This document shows, in pieces, positions 1 through 9,808 of a stretch of DNA of 64,000 nt. The stretch is from assembly GCF_001039355.2 (NCBI RefSeq), contig NW_019775430.1, positions 323,822 through 387,821 on the forward strand. Direction: 5' to 3'. The notes under the pieces were generated by a model. That model was not told where the DNA came from. It made no database searches and worked only from the letters and a program-made list of their open reading frames with translations. The translations under genes were made by a program, and so were the position numbers. The stretch's first letter is position 1, and every line of letters begins with the position of its first letter. Origin of the DNA: Lingula anatina. Its lineage: Eukaryota; Brachiopoda; Lingulata; Lingulida; Lingulidae.

Positions 1-250
1 AATAAGTAACAGGACTTTTGAATAAGGAATGGGTTATATTTTGTGTTTTTAGTGGTATATTTAACAATTTTAGGGTGTCATCTAGATGAAGAGGGGGTGC
101 TAGTATGATGAAACAGGTATTCTAGCATCAAAATCATAAAAAAACATAAAAAAGTTGAATAAGTAACCGAATAAGGAACCGGGAATAAGTAACCAACTTC
201 ACATTTGAATAAGTAACCGAATAAGGAATAAGGAACCAGGAATCAACTTC
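1..250. repeat. short imperfect direct repeats (GAATAAGTAACC / GAATAAGGAACC)
   Basis: The words GAATAAGTAACC and GAATAAGGAACC recur around 155-240, with two copies of an AACTTCACA spacer. No coding potential is visible. This may be the low-complexity tail of a transposon extending off the left edge. Confidence 0.5.
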
Positions 251-274
251 ACAGGGGTTTAAATATGTCGAATT

Positions 275-1318
275 TTATTTTGTCATCAATGTTTTTGGTT
301 TGCCATAGACGCTCTCATTAACGTACCACGCTTGTTCTATTAGCTGACTCTCATTTACTCTGTGTAAAAGCTCAACGTTACGTTTGGTTACATCGTATGA
401 AAGTTTCATATTCTTTCCCGATGTCCTGATTACTGCACGCTTTTTCATAATCCGTGCTTTAACATCAGTGTTCTTAACTTTCATTAATATTGGTCTCTCC
501 TGTCCTCGCTTTTCAGGGCTCCGTATCTCGAAAGGTTCGCTATGTTGCGCACGTGTGTTAATGTCTCGATTCCATAACCGATTCTATTTCAAGATACAGG
601 GTTATGGAATCGAGACACTTGCGTACGTGCAAGTGAGTCTCGATTTCATGGCCCCGTATCTCGAAATAGAATCGGTTATGGAATCGAGACACTAACACAC
701 GTGCGCAACATAGCGAACCTTTCGAGATACGGAGCCCAGGTATCCTGTGAACGGCAACGATCTCTTCACTGGTCACCCGTACACCTGTTTCCGTCTGCAG
801 CAGTTTTGACACCGTGTCGACCATGTATTCATTTCTCGTCTCTTTTTCCCGTACATCTTGATGTTGTTTTTTCGGGAGTATTGCTCATTGTAGTTGGCAT
901 TGATTTGAGCTTCTTTGGACATGTTGCCAGCTTCCTCTGCTATATTTGCTAACCTTGTTATTTCTCTTTTATTGTCTATAATCTGCTCTTTCAATAATTC
1001 GTTTTCACTTGACAGGTCATCGTATCCCTCTTTCAGTCTTCCTAATCTCACGTCGAATTTCATTTCCATTTCTAAAAACCTCAAGTCTTTAACCATCACA
1101 TCTGCCATAGCTTTTATTTCGCCCACCTCATCTTTTATTATTTGTTTAAATTCAGTTTTAATTTCTAGCATTTCTTGCATAATGAGTTGAGATTCAGCGC
1201 CACTGGAGTTTGAGAATTCCGAGTGAAGTCTTTTCGTTGACTGAGATGTTTTCGAGTTATTACGCTCGTTTGTTTCTTTAGTTCCATTCATCATGGGGCG
1301 ATGAACCATACACTGCAC
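275..1318 (-). pseudogene. L1-like LINE ORF1 remnant, split by a foldback insertion
   Basis: On the minus strand an open frame (1318 down to about 773) encodes a coiled-coil protein of the LINE ORF1 type: a Glu/Lys-rich heptad region (MLEIKTEFKQIIKDEVGEIK), then QYSRKNNIKMYG, which resembles the first strand of the RRM-like domain of L1/Tx1 ORF1 proteins. After a frameshift, the segment at 824-738 (VSKLLQTETGVRV..AVHRIPG) continues that domain, and 515-275 (RPILMKVKN..KARIMKKRAVIR) carries the C-terminal basic part. The 516-737 foldback sits between these last two pieces. Taking it out with one copy of a 3-bp CTG repeat keeps the frame. No ORF2 follows before the window edge at base 1. The family call rests on the ORF1 layout and RRM-like motifs only. 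Confidence 0.65.
516..737. mobile_element. 222-bp foldback (hairpin) element
   Basis: The left arm (516 to about 592) and right arm (about 661-737) are near-perfect inverted repeats of about 75 bp, starting GGGCTCCGTATCTCG and ending CGAGATACGGAGCCC. The loop holds a second small palindrome (GAGACACTTGCGTACGTG and its complement near 620-650). A CTG trinucleotide on each side in the minus-strand reading is a plausible target-site duplication. No protein is encoded, so it is a non-autonomous element. Confidence 0.8.
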
Positions 1319-2054
1319 ACATTAATATGTGCAGGTAGCATGGATAATGAGGGAGTAATTCACTGATGTGTTCATTGATCAGGGCACTTACAGTGTTACG
1401 CAATATTTCCCTTACATGATTTACCTTTGTTCATGAACAATACTCATGCTTAGTTCAATCTGTACTTGGAATGTTATATATACGAAAGCCGTCAAAAAAG
1501 CACTTTTGTTTCACAGTTTTCAAAATTATATCGGTGCACGGTCTATTCATGTCACCGTAACTCACCCCGATCGCTCTGTCGCCCCGCACATCCCTTGACT
1601 GACGGTAACATTTGCGAGCTAGCACACCCCTGTCTCCAGCTCGTCGGCCATCTTTTCTTTTTATGATCAAACTTGTGACGCACGAGACTTGTGACTTCCA
1701 AATATGAAAGCGCCCTGGGCAAAATTTTGCTGAAGAACGCCCCAGGTTGACGCTAGTGGCTAGAGTTTTGTATTTTTGATATGGGTTGTATATGAAATCA
1801 AGATCGAACTGGCAATAGGGAAATCTAGAACCTAGGGTAGAAGTTTGAGACCTGCAATGCAACTCTTGGATAGAGCACGTATCGACAGCTGCCCTCTGTT
1901 TGCTTGTGAATTTTTACTAAATTCTAGGTAGGCATTACTGCGAATGTACTAAATAATGTTCTTAGAGCTAAAATTGAAGACATTAACTATTTTACCTGTG
2001 AAGCACAAGATAACATCATATGTGAAAAAGCAGCTGTGCCCCTTCGTATATTAC
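1319..2054. other. no recognisable gene; possible LINE 5' leader
   Basis: The stretch upstream (minus sense) of the LINE ORF1 has an open minus frame of 135 codons at 1455-1862 with no recognisable protein features. It could be the 5' untranslated leader of the LINE. I see no host gene here. Confidence 0.3.
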
Positions 2055-2290
2055 CCCAGCGGGCAAATCAACATTGAATCAATGTTGAATCAACGTTGAT
2101 GGTCAACGTTGAAACCATGTTGATATGACGTTGACTATGAAAGTTGACTCAATGTTGAACCATCAAGGTTGAATCAACCTTGAGGTATCAATGTTGAATC
2201 AACGTTGACAGTCAACATTGAAACTATGTTGATATGACGTTGACTATGAAAGTTGAATCAACGTTGAACCATCAAGGTTTATACCATGGA
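2055..2290. repeat. CCCAGC-ended palindromic repeat, two 109-bp units
   Basis: Starts CCCAGCGGGCAAATCAAC and consists of two tandem copies (period about 109 bp, second starting near 2191) built from the palindrome TCAACGTTGA and variants. The same terminus and internal palindromes occur in the complete element at 43247-44190, so this is probably a left-end fragment of that family. No matching right end is seen downstream. Confidence 0.65.
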
Positions 2291-2298
2291 TATTGTTA

Positions 2299-2335
2299 TC
2301 CATAGGATAGCCTATCCAGCCTTGATGAGAACGGT
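2299..2335. repeat. GGATAGC..CTATCC dispersed repeat, copy 1
   Basis: CCATAGGATAGCCTATCCAG followed by CCTTGATGAGA closely matches 23948-23982. It lies directly after the palindromic repeat. Confidence 0.5.
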
Positions 2336-2769
2336 CAAGCTGTATTAATACGCAGCTAGAACATATGCTCCTGTCAGACATAGTTTCCTTTGAACACAAA
2401 AATACCAGTTCTACATAATAATTGTTCGTTCAATTTTAATAAACACAAAGCGATACAAGTCGGTGATTTTCAGTTGGTTAAAATTGGCAGCAGAGTCTGA
2501 TTAAAATGCAATCAAGGTAGAAAAAATAAAGTGAGCTCGACTCCCCAACAGAGCGATGTTACTATCTATATGCAAAAATTATCTTAACTTCTCCCGCTCT
2601 ACAGTTATTATAATTTTGATGAGGAAAGATTTTAAATTATAAAATTGATTTTTATTTATCATCTTTCATGTAAACAAATAATATCATTAGAATTAACATA
2701 GCCAAAAAGTCAAAGCATAAATCATAATCTGAAAATATTGCTATTATTATTATTATTATTTATCACCAG

Positions 2770-3762
2770 ACTTTAGGGAACAATTTCTTAAATTGTGTGC
2801 AAGTGGCAAGATTCCAGTATACAGACAGCGAGTAGCTGTTGTTGGACCTTACGGCGTGGGGAAGACTCATCTCGTCAAGCGTCTCATCCAAGAGAAATAT
2901 GATGAAAACAACGATGCAAACACACCTGGCGTGAAGATATACCGCCATAGATGTATTGTCCATAAAGGTGATCGATCTTGTTGGATTAGAGGAAAGGGTA
3001 AGCAGAATATAAAAATTGACACATCTGACACCAGTGGGTTTGGGTTAAGGTTAACGGAAAGGATAGAAGAAATGAAATTTGAAATAGCAAACAATGATTA
3101 TTATGTATACGTGACTATAGTCATGTTGGTGACAAAATGTGTCTTTCGCTATCTTTCTGTGTTGGACGAAGGGCTGGTGAAAAAGTATCTTCAGGAAGCG
3201 GAATCCTTTGCATGGTTAACAATTGATTGCCATGCATAAGGCTTCACAATTAATGCACTCTTTAAGGTGTACAACTACGATAATTTTATTTTCTGTAAAA
3301 GTCAGCCTGACCTAATTTACTGGGGATTGGAGTAAAACAGTTTTTCAACTTCACAGTCTGATACCCACCCTCAGAAAGGATACATTTCAATACAAATCTT
3401 GATATACAAACCGGCCTTCTTACCATTTCTCAGATAACCCTGAAGATCAGTTTGTACAAAACATGGTAATCGGAATACAGAAACCAGAGACTTTCGGTGA
3501 TCCAGTAAAAATGGACCGAGCGACATCACTGGAATCCCTAACACATGTGGAAAAGAGGAGAAGAATGATGGCAAATAGAGGTACATTTTTATGTCGAGCA
3601 GCTCATCTCCTAGAGTAAAAAAGCAGATATGGGTTGTTACTCTTCTTTACTTGCAAAGAAATTGCACCATCTATGTGTTTATTGGTTGGTGATCATATGA
3701 ACCTTCAAAAACGAAAACATTTTATTATTTGAAAAGTATCCCCAAAACAAAAAGTCCCCCCA

Positions 3763-3801
<39 letters not shown>

Positions 3802-6800
3802 TTAAATATGTAATAAAATGAATTTGTAAAGTAAAAACTTTTTGTACCTTTTATACAGTTTAATTCGACATTTTTTGTATACTTTAGCTTTTTATACTTG
3901 AATGATAATAAAAACGCTTTATTTATTTTACAGCCTCTCCTACAGGTGACAGTGGATCATATACATCCCCTGGCAGAGCAGCAGGTAAGTAAAACGCATG
4001 TAGATGTGGTATAAATAGAGTTCATCTGTATTGTTCACAATTTTTATCTTAGCTTGTAACTTAGGTCGAGTGCAGAGATTAAATTTACTACAAACTATAT
4101 AAGCATTGAAGTGTCCATATTCTTATTGTCATCCACTTATCTATAAATGTTATACTAAATTTGATAAAACCTTCAAATTGGCATGCAGTAATTTAAACCG
4201 GTTACTTTTGTAACTTAAGAGTGTTGACCTGGGGATACTGAATGAAATATAATCAGTGCCGAAAGGTTTTCACTGAGGAGTAGAAACAGGTTGCACTATT
4301 AAGGTTTTAGACACCAGGATGTCTCATACATCACATATTAAATGGTCCTTTCAGAGTAGACCCTAGCTCGACTTGCCAGAGTTTTGACTTGACCAAGACC
4401 CCAATTACAAAATCCGGATTTACTTTCTTCAGTTGCCGATAAACACCCTTTAGAATTAATGCTTACGGGCCTGACATTATAACATAATATGCACCCTCAG
4501 AGACAGAAAAAAACACAATCTATGTGATAACTGTTTTAATTGCCATTTGGATAAAAATATATACGGATTTTGTGAGGAATTAACGTGCTGTTTTTAATTA
4601 ATCTTTATTCTACAGCCGCTACCCCTGGCGACAGTGGATCACATGCCTCACCTGTCCAAACACTAGGTAAGTAGTTTATCGCTCATAATGCATTAGTTCC
4701 AATTCTGAAATAAATGTTTTTGAATGCACTATACTGGGTTAATATCTGAGTGTCAACATTATTACACCTGCTATTATAATGAAAAATTACTTTGCATTCT
4801 GAACATAACTTATTGTATTCCACGCAGACTATCTTAAGAATATTGACCCAAAGCTATTGGGTAAAATAGAGAAACTAGCTCGAAAAGAACATGTGGATCC
4901 TGAGAAACAGGTTACAATTTGGGATTTTGGAGGCCAGGATGTCTACTACACTACGCACCAAACATTCCTCTCAGAGCATATCATCTATTTGTTGGTCTTC
5001 CGACTTGACGTAGACCTCGATGAAAAAATCCCTGTGTACAGAGGGGAAAAGACGGTTAAAGGTATGCTGTGGTATACATTTTATCTATATATGTTAGGTA
5101 ATGATCTCCTGTTAAAATCGGTCAGTCAACAGTATGCAACTTTTTTATTAACCGACGATATCTTAGCAACGTTGGGGAGAAAACACTGATGAACTTTCAT
5201 CTTTATACTTACCTTTCAATACATTTCAGAGTTTATAATGTTTTGGTTGAACTCTATCCATATGCACACAGTTGAACGATTGAGGGAAGAAGACAGGGAT
5301 GTCATTCCATACGTCTTGATTATTGGAACTCATAAGGACATGTTAGGCCCACAGGTAATGACGCTTTTCTATCAATTTTTTAATTCTTTACTAACATACG
5401 TCTAATATACGTATTGTTTGTATCCCTCTAATCTTCATATTACGTCGCGATGCATGAAATTTTACACGATTCTTTGAAAAAAGTCACTTTTTGTAGTTGG
5501 CATGATTTAATTCCAGTATGACAGGAATGGAAGTCCTAGGAATGGAAGCCCGAGCTCCCATATGATAAGTACGGGTTAGGGTTAGTTGGAATGTTTGGGC
5601 TACTAAATTGGACACATGTCACATCTACAAAGTGCATGTAATGGGGAACGGACTACGGTTCCTAGTGGACTACCATTCATGTCACACCGGGAAGAAGGTT
5701 TCAGTTACCCTTCACCGCCTTCTTTTCTATTGGCTTATTACAACATATGTCACATAGATTCATTTTTCTTTTGCACTGAAAATGTATCATTATGTTATTG
5801 AACAACTAAGGAATTAAATATTAGCGCGCGTTTATTTATAGGTTAATGTTAAAGACATATTTGGTAAACTCATGGAGTGTCTCGACGACAAGCAAGCACT
5901 GAAGGCCCACGTCTACGAATATATTGCCATAAACAACTTGGCCGAAAGTGATGCGGAGTTTGATGAAATAAAAAGTGTGATCGAAAAGCTGTGTGGCTAT
6001 AGCAGCGGCACTGAGGCGTCCGTTCATAAGTTTTCAGTGAGTTCGATTCAACTAGAAATGGATTTGGCAAAGAAGAGCGAAGAATCTCCTATCATAACAG
6101 TTGACGAACTGTGTAAAATGGCGCAAAGGGTAGGACTCTCTGACGAAGAATTACGAAACAGTTTCATTCCTTACCACCACCACCAAGGAGACATCCTACA
6201 CTTCAAAGTAGATGGACTGGAAAATGTCGTCATAATAGATCCACTTTGGTTAGCAGATGTATTTTCTGCCATCATGACCCCTTGCATCAGTGAAGATGAA
6301 TGCAGTCACATCGGGCTACAGAAAGCTGGTTTGAAAAAAGGAGTGCTACAGGAAGAAGTGTTTGATGAATGTCTAGAAGAAAACAGTATGACCGAGAGAA
6401 AGGCCGATATTATTCGACTTATGTTGCATTTCGACCTGATGCTAGAAATATCTCAGTCAGTTGAAAACCCACTTCCAGGGCCTGGAAAGAGAACATTCCT
6501 CGTGCCTAGTATGCTGGTGTCCAACAAATGTGAAAATAATGCGATATCTGAGAAAGATCCAGAAAAATGTTTGCTTATCGCATTCCCTCACATTCTCTTT
6601 CCTACTGGGTTATTTCATCAGTTGACCACCCGTCTTCTGAGGAAGTATAAACCTCTGGATTATGAAAATAACATCCCAGTTGTTGGGTTTGACCGAGCCT
6701 CCTTCTTTTTAGACAAACAGTCGGTGCTCCATCTAGCCATTGAAGAAAACGCTATGAAAATGACGATTACAGACGCTCACACAGGCTCACAAACAAAACC

Positions 6801-7419
6801 TCACATATACTCAAACGCACGGAAAACCGTCGAAAAGGAGTTGTCAGCTCTTCGGGACGCTTACTGTCCCAGGATGCAGTTACAGTTCCGTATTAGGGTA
6901 AAAGTAGGCGACAAAGATATCCCAATAGACGCAGAGGACGTCCAAAAAAACGACGTGATATATAAATGTATAGAAGGTTCTGAAAAACCGATTGATATGA
7001 CACCGTATCGTGTTTGGTTTTCAGGTAAGCAGTAAAAAACTTATCTTATTACCCATATGTAATTAAATAATAAATCATTTAGTTCCTTTATGCAAAACTC
7101 CTCCTTCTTTGGCAGCGATATAAACATATGGTTTAATTATGGTATTATCACCGTTATTCTTTCCTGAAGATTAAGCAGTTTTAGTTTTTCTGTCCAATTT
7201 TAGGTGGAAAATTTGTTGGATTTCAATCTTACAATATTATTTAAATGTACTCAAATTCTATACCTGTATTTCTTGACTTAAATGTGCATGTATTGTACTT
7301 ATTTTATAGAAATGGTACAGTGTTATTAGCATGTATTCCCTGTTCGTATAACAGTACATTCCATTGCCTAAATATTTCTGTTGATTACCAGATATTTTAC
7401 ACACACGCGAGCGCGCGCC

Positions 7420-7452
<33 letters not shown>

Positions 7453-8113
7453 TTACTACTTTTTCCTCTCTCTAAAACCTAAAATAAAAACATTAATCAC
7501 TATCATATTTTTATTAGTAGAAGCGAATGTCCCAGATGCGTCTATTTCTGCACAGAAGTTTGCAAGGCTGCATTATCTCGTTACTGAACTTGGAACGAAG
7601 GCAATTAGAACTTTCTTCCTCAAGGATGTTGTTAGGCCTGACCTCACTAATGCCAATCACGTCAGTGATAAAGATGCAGTGATTCGGTTTTTCAGTAAGC
7701 ATGAAACAAAACTTAAGGAAGCAAAGAAGTGCATGAATGCTTCTCAGCTGAACCTGCTGAACTCTGCCTCTGGTCAAGCAGATGTTGAAAGGTTTGACAT
7801 AACATTGCTGGTGTTATTGTTAAGTAAATTTCAACCAGACAAAGACAACCTAGATTGGATAACTCCCGACCAAAATGCCACTTTACCTTTCCCTCCACAA
7901 ACAACACAAGATTTCGTCTACCACATCTTACGACTGAAGAAAGTCAGGAATTATCTGAGTCATTCCCCGAAATATGGAGTCCAAGACAACGCGGAATTCT
8001 GCACAAATCGGGATATTGCTTATGCTTCTATTCTAGCCCTCGGTGCAGATCCAAAGGAAGTGGAAAAGACACAGAAAATCATGTTTACCGTAGAGGAGAT
8101 CGACAGTGTGTGA
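2770..8113 (+). CDS. Roc-COR GTPase with C-terminal DZIP3-type HEPN domain (5' partial)
   Basis: Inferred exons: 2770-2997, 3934-3984, 4616-4666, 4828-5061, 5230-5354, 5842-7024 and 7518-8113. All junctions have GT/AG borders and compatible phases, giving 821 visible residues. Roc motifs: Walker A GPYGVGKT, switch region NTPGVKI, G3 as WDFGGQD, G4 as GTHKD. A COR domain follows in the 1.18-kb exon (FIPYHHHQGDILHFK..IIDPLWLADVF). The last exon gives a helical HEPN-like domain with an R-x4-H motif (RNYLSH), as in DZIP3-like proteins; the stop is at 8111-8113. ROCO family members switch signalling via Roc-COR dimers, and the WDFGGQD region resembles MFHAS1-type proteins. HEPN domains often bind or cut RNA; activity here is inference. 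The first exon enters in phase 1, so earlier exons (perhaps leucine-rich repeats or a death domain) are missing, outside the window or lost. The first donor at 2998 is the most likely one, but the frame stays open to 3237. Confidence 0.88.
3767..3799. repeat. (CA)n microsatellite in intron
   Basis: Uninterrupted CA dinucleotides in the first visible intron of the Roc-COR gene. Confidence 0.95.
3934..3984 (+). other. 51-nt mini-exon, copy 1
   Basis: Lies between a TTTTACAG acceptor and a GTAAGT donor. Phase 1 on both sides gives SPTGDSGSYTSPGRAA. It is similar in length, phase and sequence to the exon at 4616-4666. It codes for a Ser/Gly/Pro-rich linker between the switch I and G3 parts of the Roc domain. 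Confidence 0.75.
4616..4666 (+). other. 51-nt mini-exon, copy 2
   Basis: Lies between a TTCTACAG acceptor and a GTAAGT donor. Phase 1-1 gives ATPGDSGSHASPVQTL, sharing the GDSGS..SP core with the first mini-exon. Either or both could be spliced in without changing the frame. Confidence 0.75.
7400..7452. repeat. (CA)n/(GC)n microsatellite in last intron
   Basis: Alternating purine-pyrimidine tract ACACACGCGAGCGCGCG running into (CA)n, between the COR exon and the HEPN exon. Such tracts can adopt Z-DNA. Confidence 0.9.
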
Positions 8114-9589
8114 AATACGCAGCTGGGCCGAAGATAACAAACGGCATTTCGACAGTATATTTGACAGGCTTGGATTATTAATATGCTGCTCTGTTTTTGA
8201 AATGCCGTCCCCATTGCGTTTACCATGAATTGCCGCAACTGAAAGGTTGAGATGAGGTCCGCCTTCAGTCGCATGTGACATAGGTTGATGGTGCAATATG
8301 TGAACCGTCTAATTTTCACCCAGTGATGTTAAACAAAAATCAGACTATTACATGTATATAACGAGATACCATAGGCTTATCACAGATTTGATATGTGTGT
8401 GTGTGTGTGTGTTTTGAAAACAAACAAACAAAACATGGGATTGAGTGGAATCATGAAAAAAATGTGTAAATAGCAAGATATACGTGAGAATTAAAATTTG
8501 ATATGTCCAGTTTGTACCTAAATTTAGTTAATCATAGTTATTCGAAGTAACAATCTTAAGGCTATATTATTTTAAGTATTTCAATATGTGTGACTCGGTC
8601 ATCTATTTTGTTATAAAAAGGTTAAATGCATAAAATAAATGCAAAACAACTCCATGTGATTATCATCTAGACCTGGCTGATGCATCATAATATATCCATG
8701 TACTACCGGTAGTATATCTGTAAGACCAAAGCATGAGAAGACAATTAAAATTGTGGACGTGCATTTTGTGCAGATTTTAAATTCAAGAACATAGCTATTG
8801 TTTCATTCTCTCATACGTGCACGATGCCGATTTTTGAAATGTATTATTGACGGGCTACAACAGCTTTAACAGCTAAATCATACTGTAATAGCAAATGTGC
8901 ATTGAAAAGCTACAAGTACATGTTTTAATAAAAATTTATTTGACAAATTGGATGAATAATTACTATAAATAGTTTTCTTCTTCAAATTTTTTTAGACTGG
9001 GTCCACTTAGAGGACCCTATATGCCGTGTATATAAGTTTGCGAATTATACTCTGTTCTTTAGTATAGTTGAGTATTGCCACTTTCTCACTCACGCGTCTA
9101 CACCGAGCAGGCCTTGCGAGATTACTAGCACCCTATATAGATTCAGGCGGACAGAATGAGCTAAAATAAAAGGGGTGAAAAGCGCATAGACTTTAAAACT
9201 TCTCAGAACCCATTTATATGTCACTGCAATCTCAATGATACTGTATTGTGCAATTCTTTCATAACAGTCAATTGATAAATGCAACGATTGACTTTTGATT
9301 TGTCGCTGGCAAAATCGCAAAATCACTGCATTGATGGGAGAAAAATTCGAATTCTTCAATTTATGCCACATTGGCAAGGAATGCTATATTAGTGGCCCCA
9401 AAATTAATCACTGTATATCTTACACTCGCATTGATGAAATAGCATTTTATTTTCTAAACATGTTTTCGGCCAGATCTTCTAGTTGCATGTTGTGTGAAAA
9501 TTAACAAACGTTAAGACTATAGAAAGGTGCAAAAAAAATTGATATCAACTTCAGCGTTGGTTTTCTTTAAAAAAAAAAAAAAAGTTCAA
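8114..9589. other. 3' flank of the Roc-COR gene; no gene seen
   Basis: Contains a (GT)n tract at 8394-8412 and an AATAAA near 8633 that could serve as the poly(A) signal. Beyond that it is AT-rich with only short chance reading frames. Confidence 0.5.
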
Positions 9590-9808
9590 AATGGCCGACT
9601 GTCCAGACAGGATGTTAAGGGCTCTCTGAAAACTTTTAATTTAATGCCTAAACCAGAAGAATTACTTCATATGAACTAACATAAGAAGGAATCTTAAGAT
9701 CCCAGGATCTGCAAGTGGACTAAATTAAGGAAGAAGACAGGACAGAAAAACAGTTTTTTGAAGTTTTTTGAATACACAAAGAAACCCTCATTGGAGCACA
9801 CATCAAAG

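Noticed and set aside
1455-1862. 135-codon minus frame
   Set aside because: Composition not protein-like; lies where a LINE 5' leader is expected.
3000-3239. Continuation of the first Roc exon to a stop at 3237
   Set aside because: A GTAAGC donor at 2998 gives the phase needed by the next exons; the longer frame would end the protein before G3. Kept only as a possible retained-intron form.
9758-9808. Longer start of LINE ORF1
   Set aside because: The upstream codons begin with TTG; the first in-frame ATG is 9809, right before the J-like domain.
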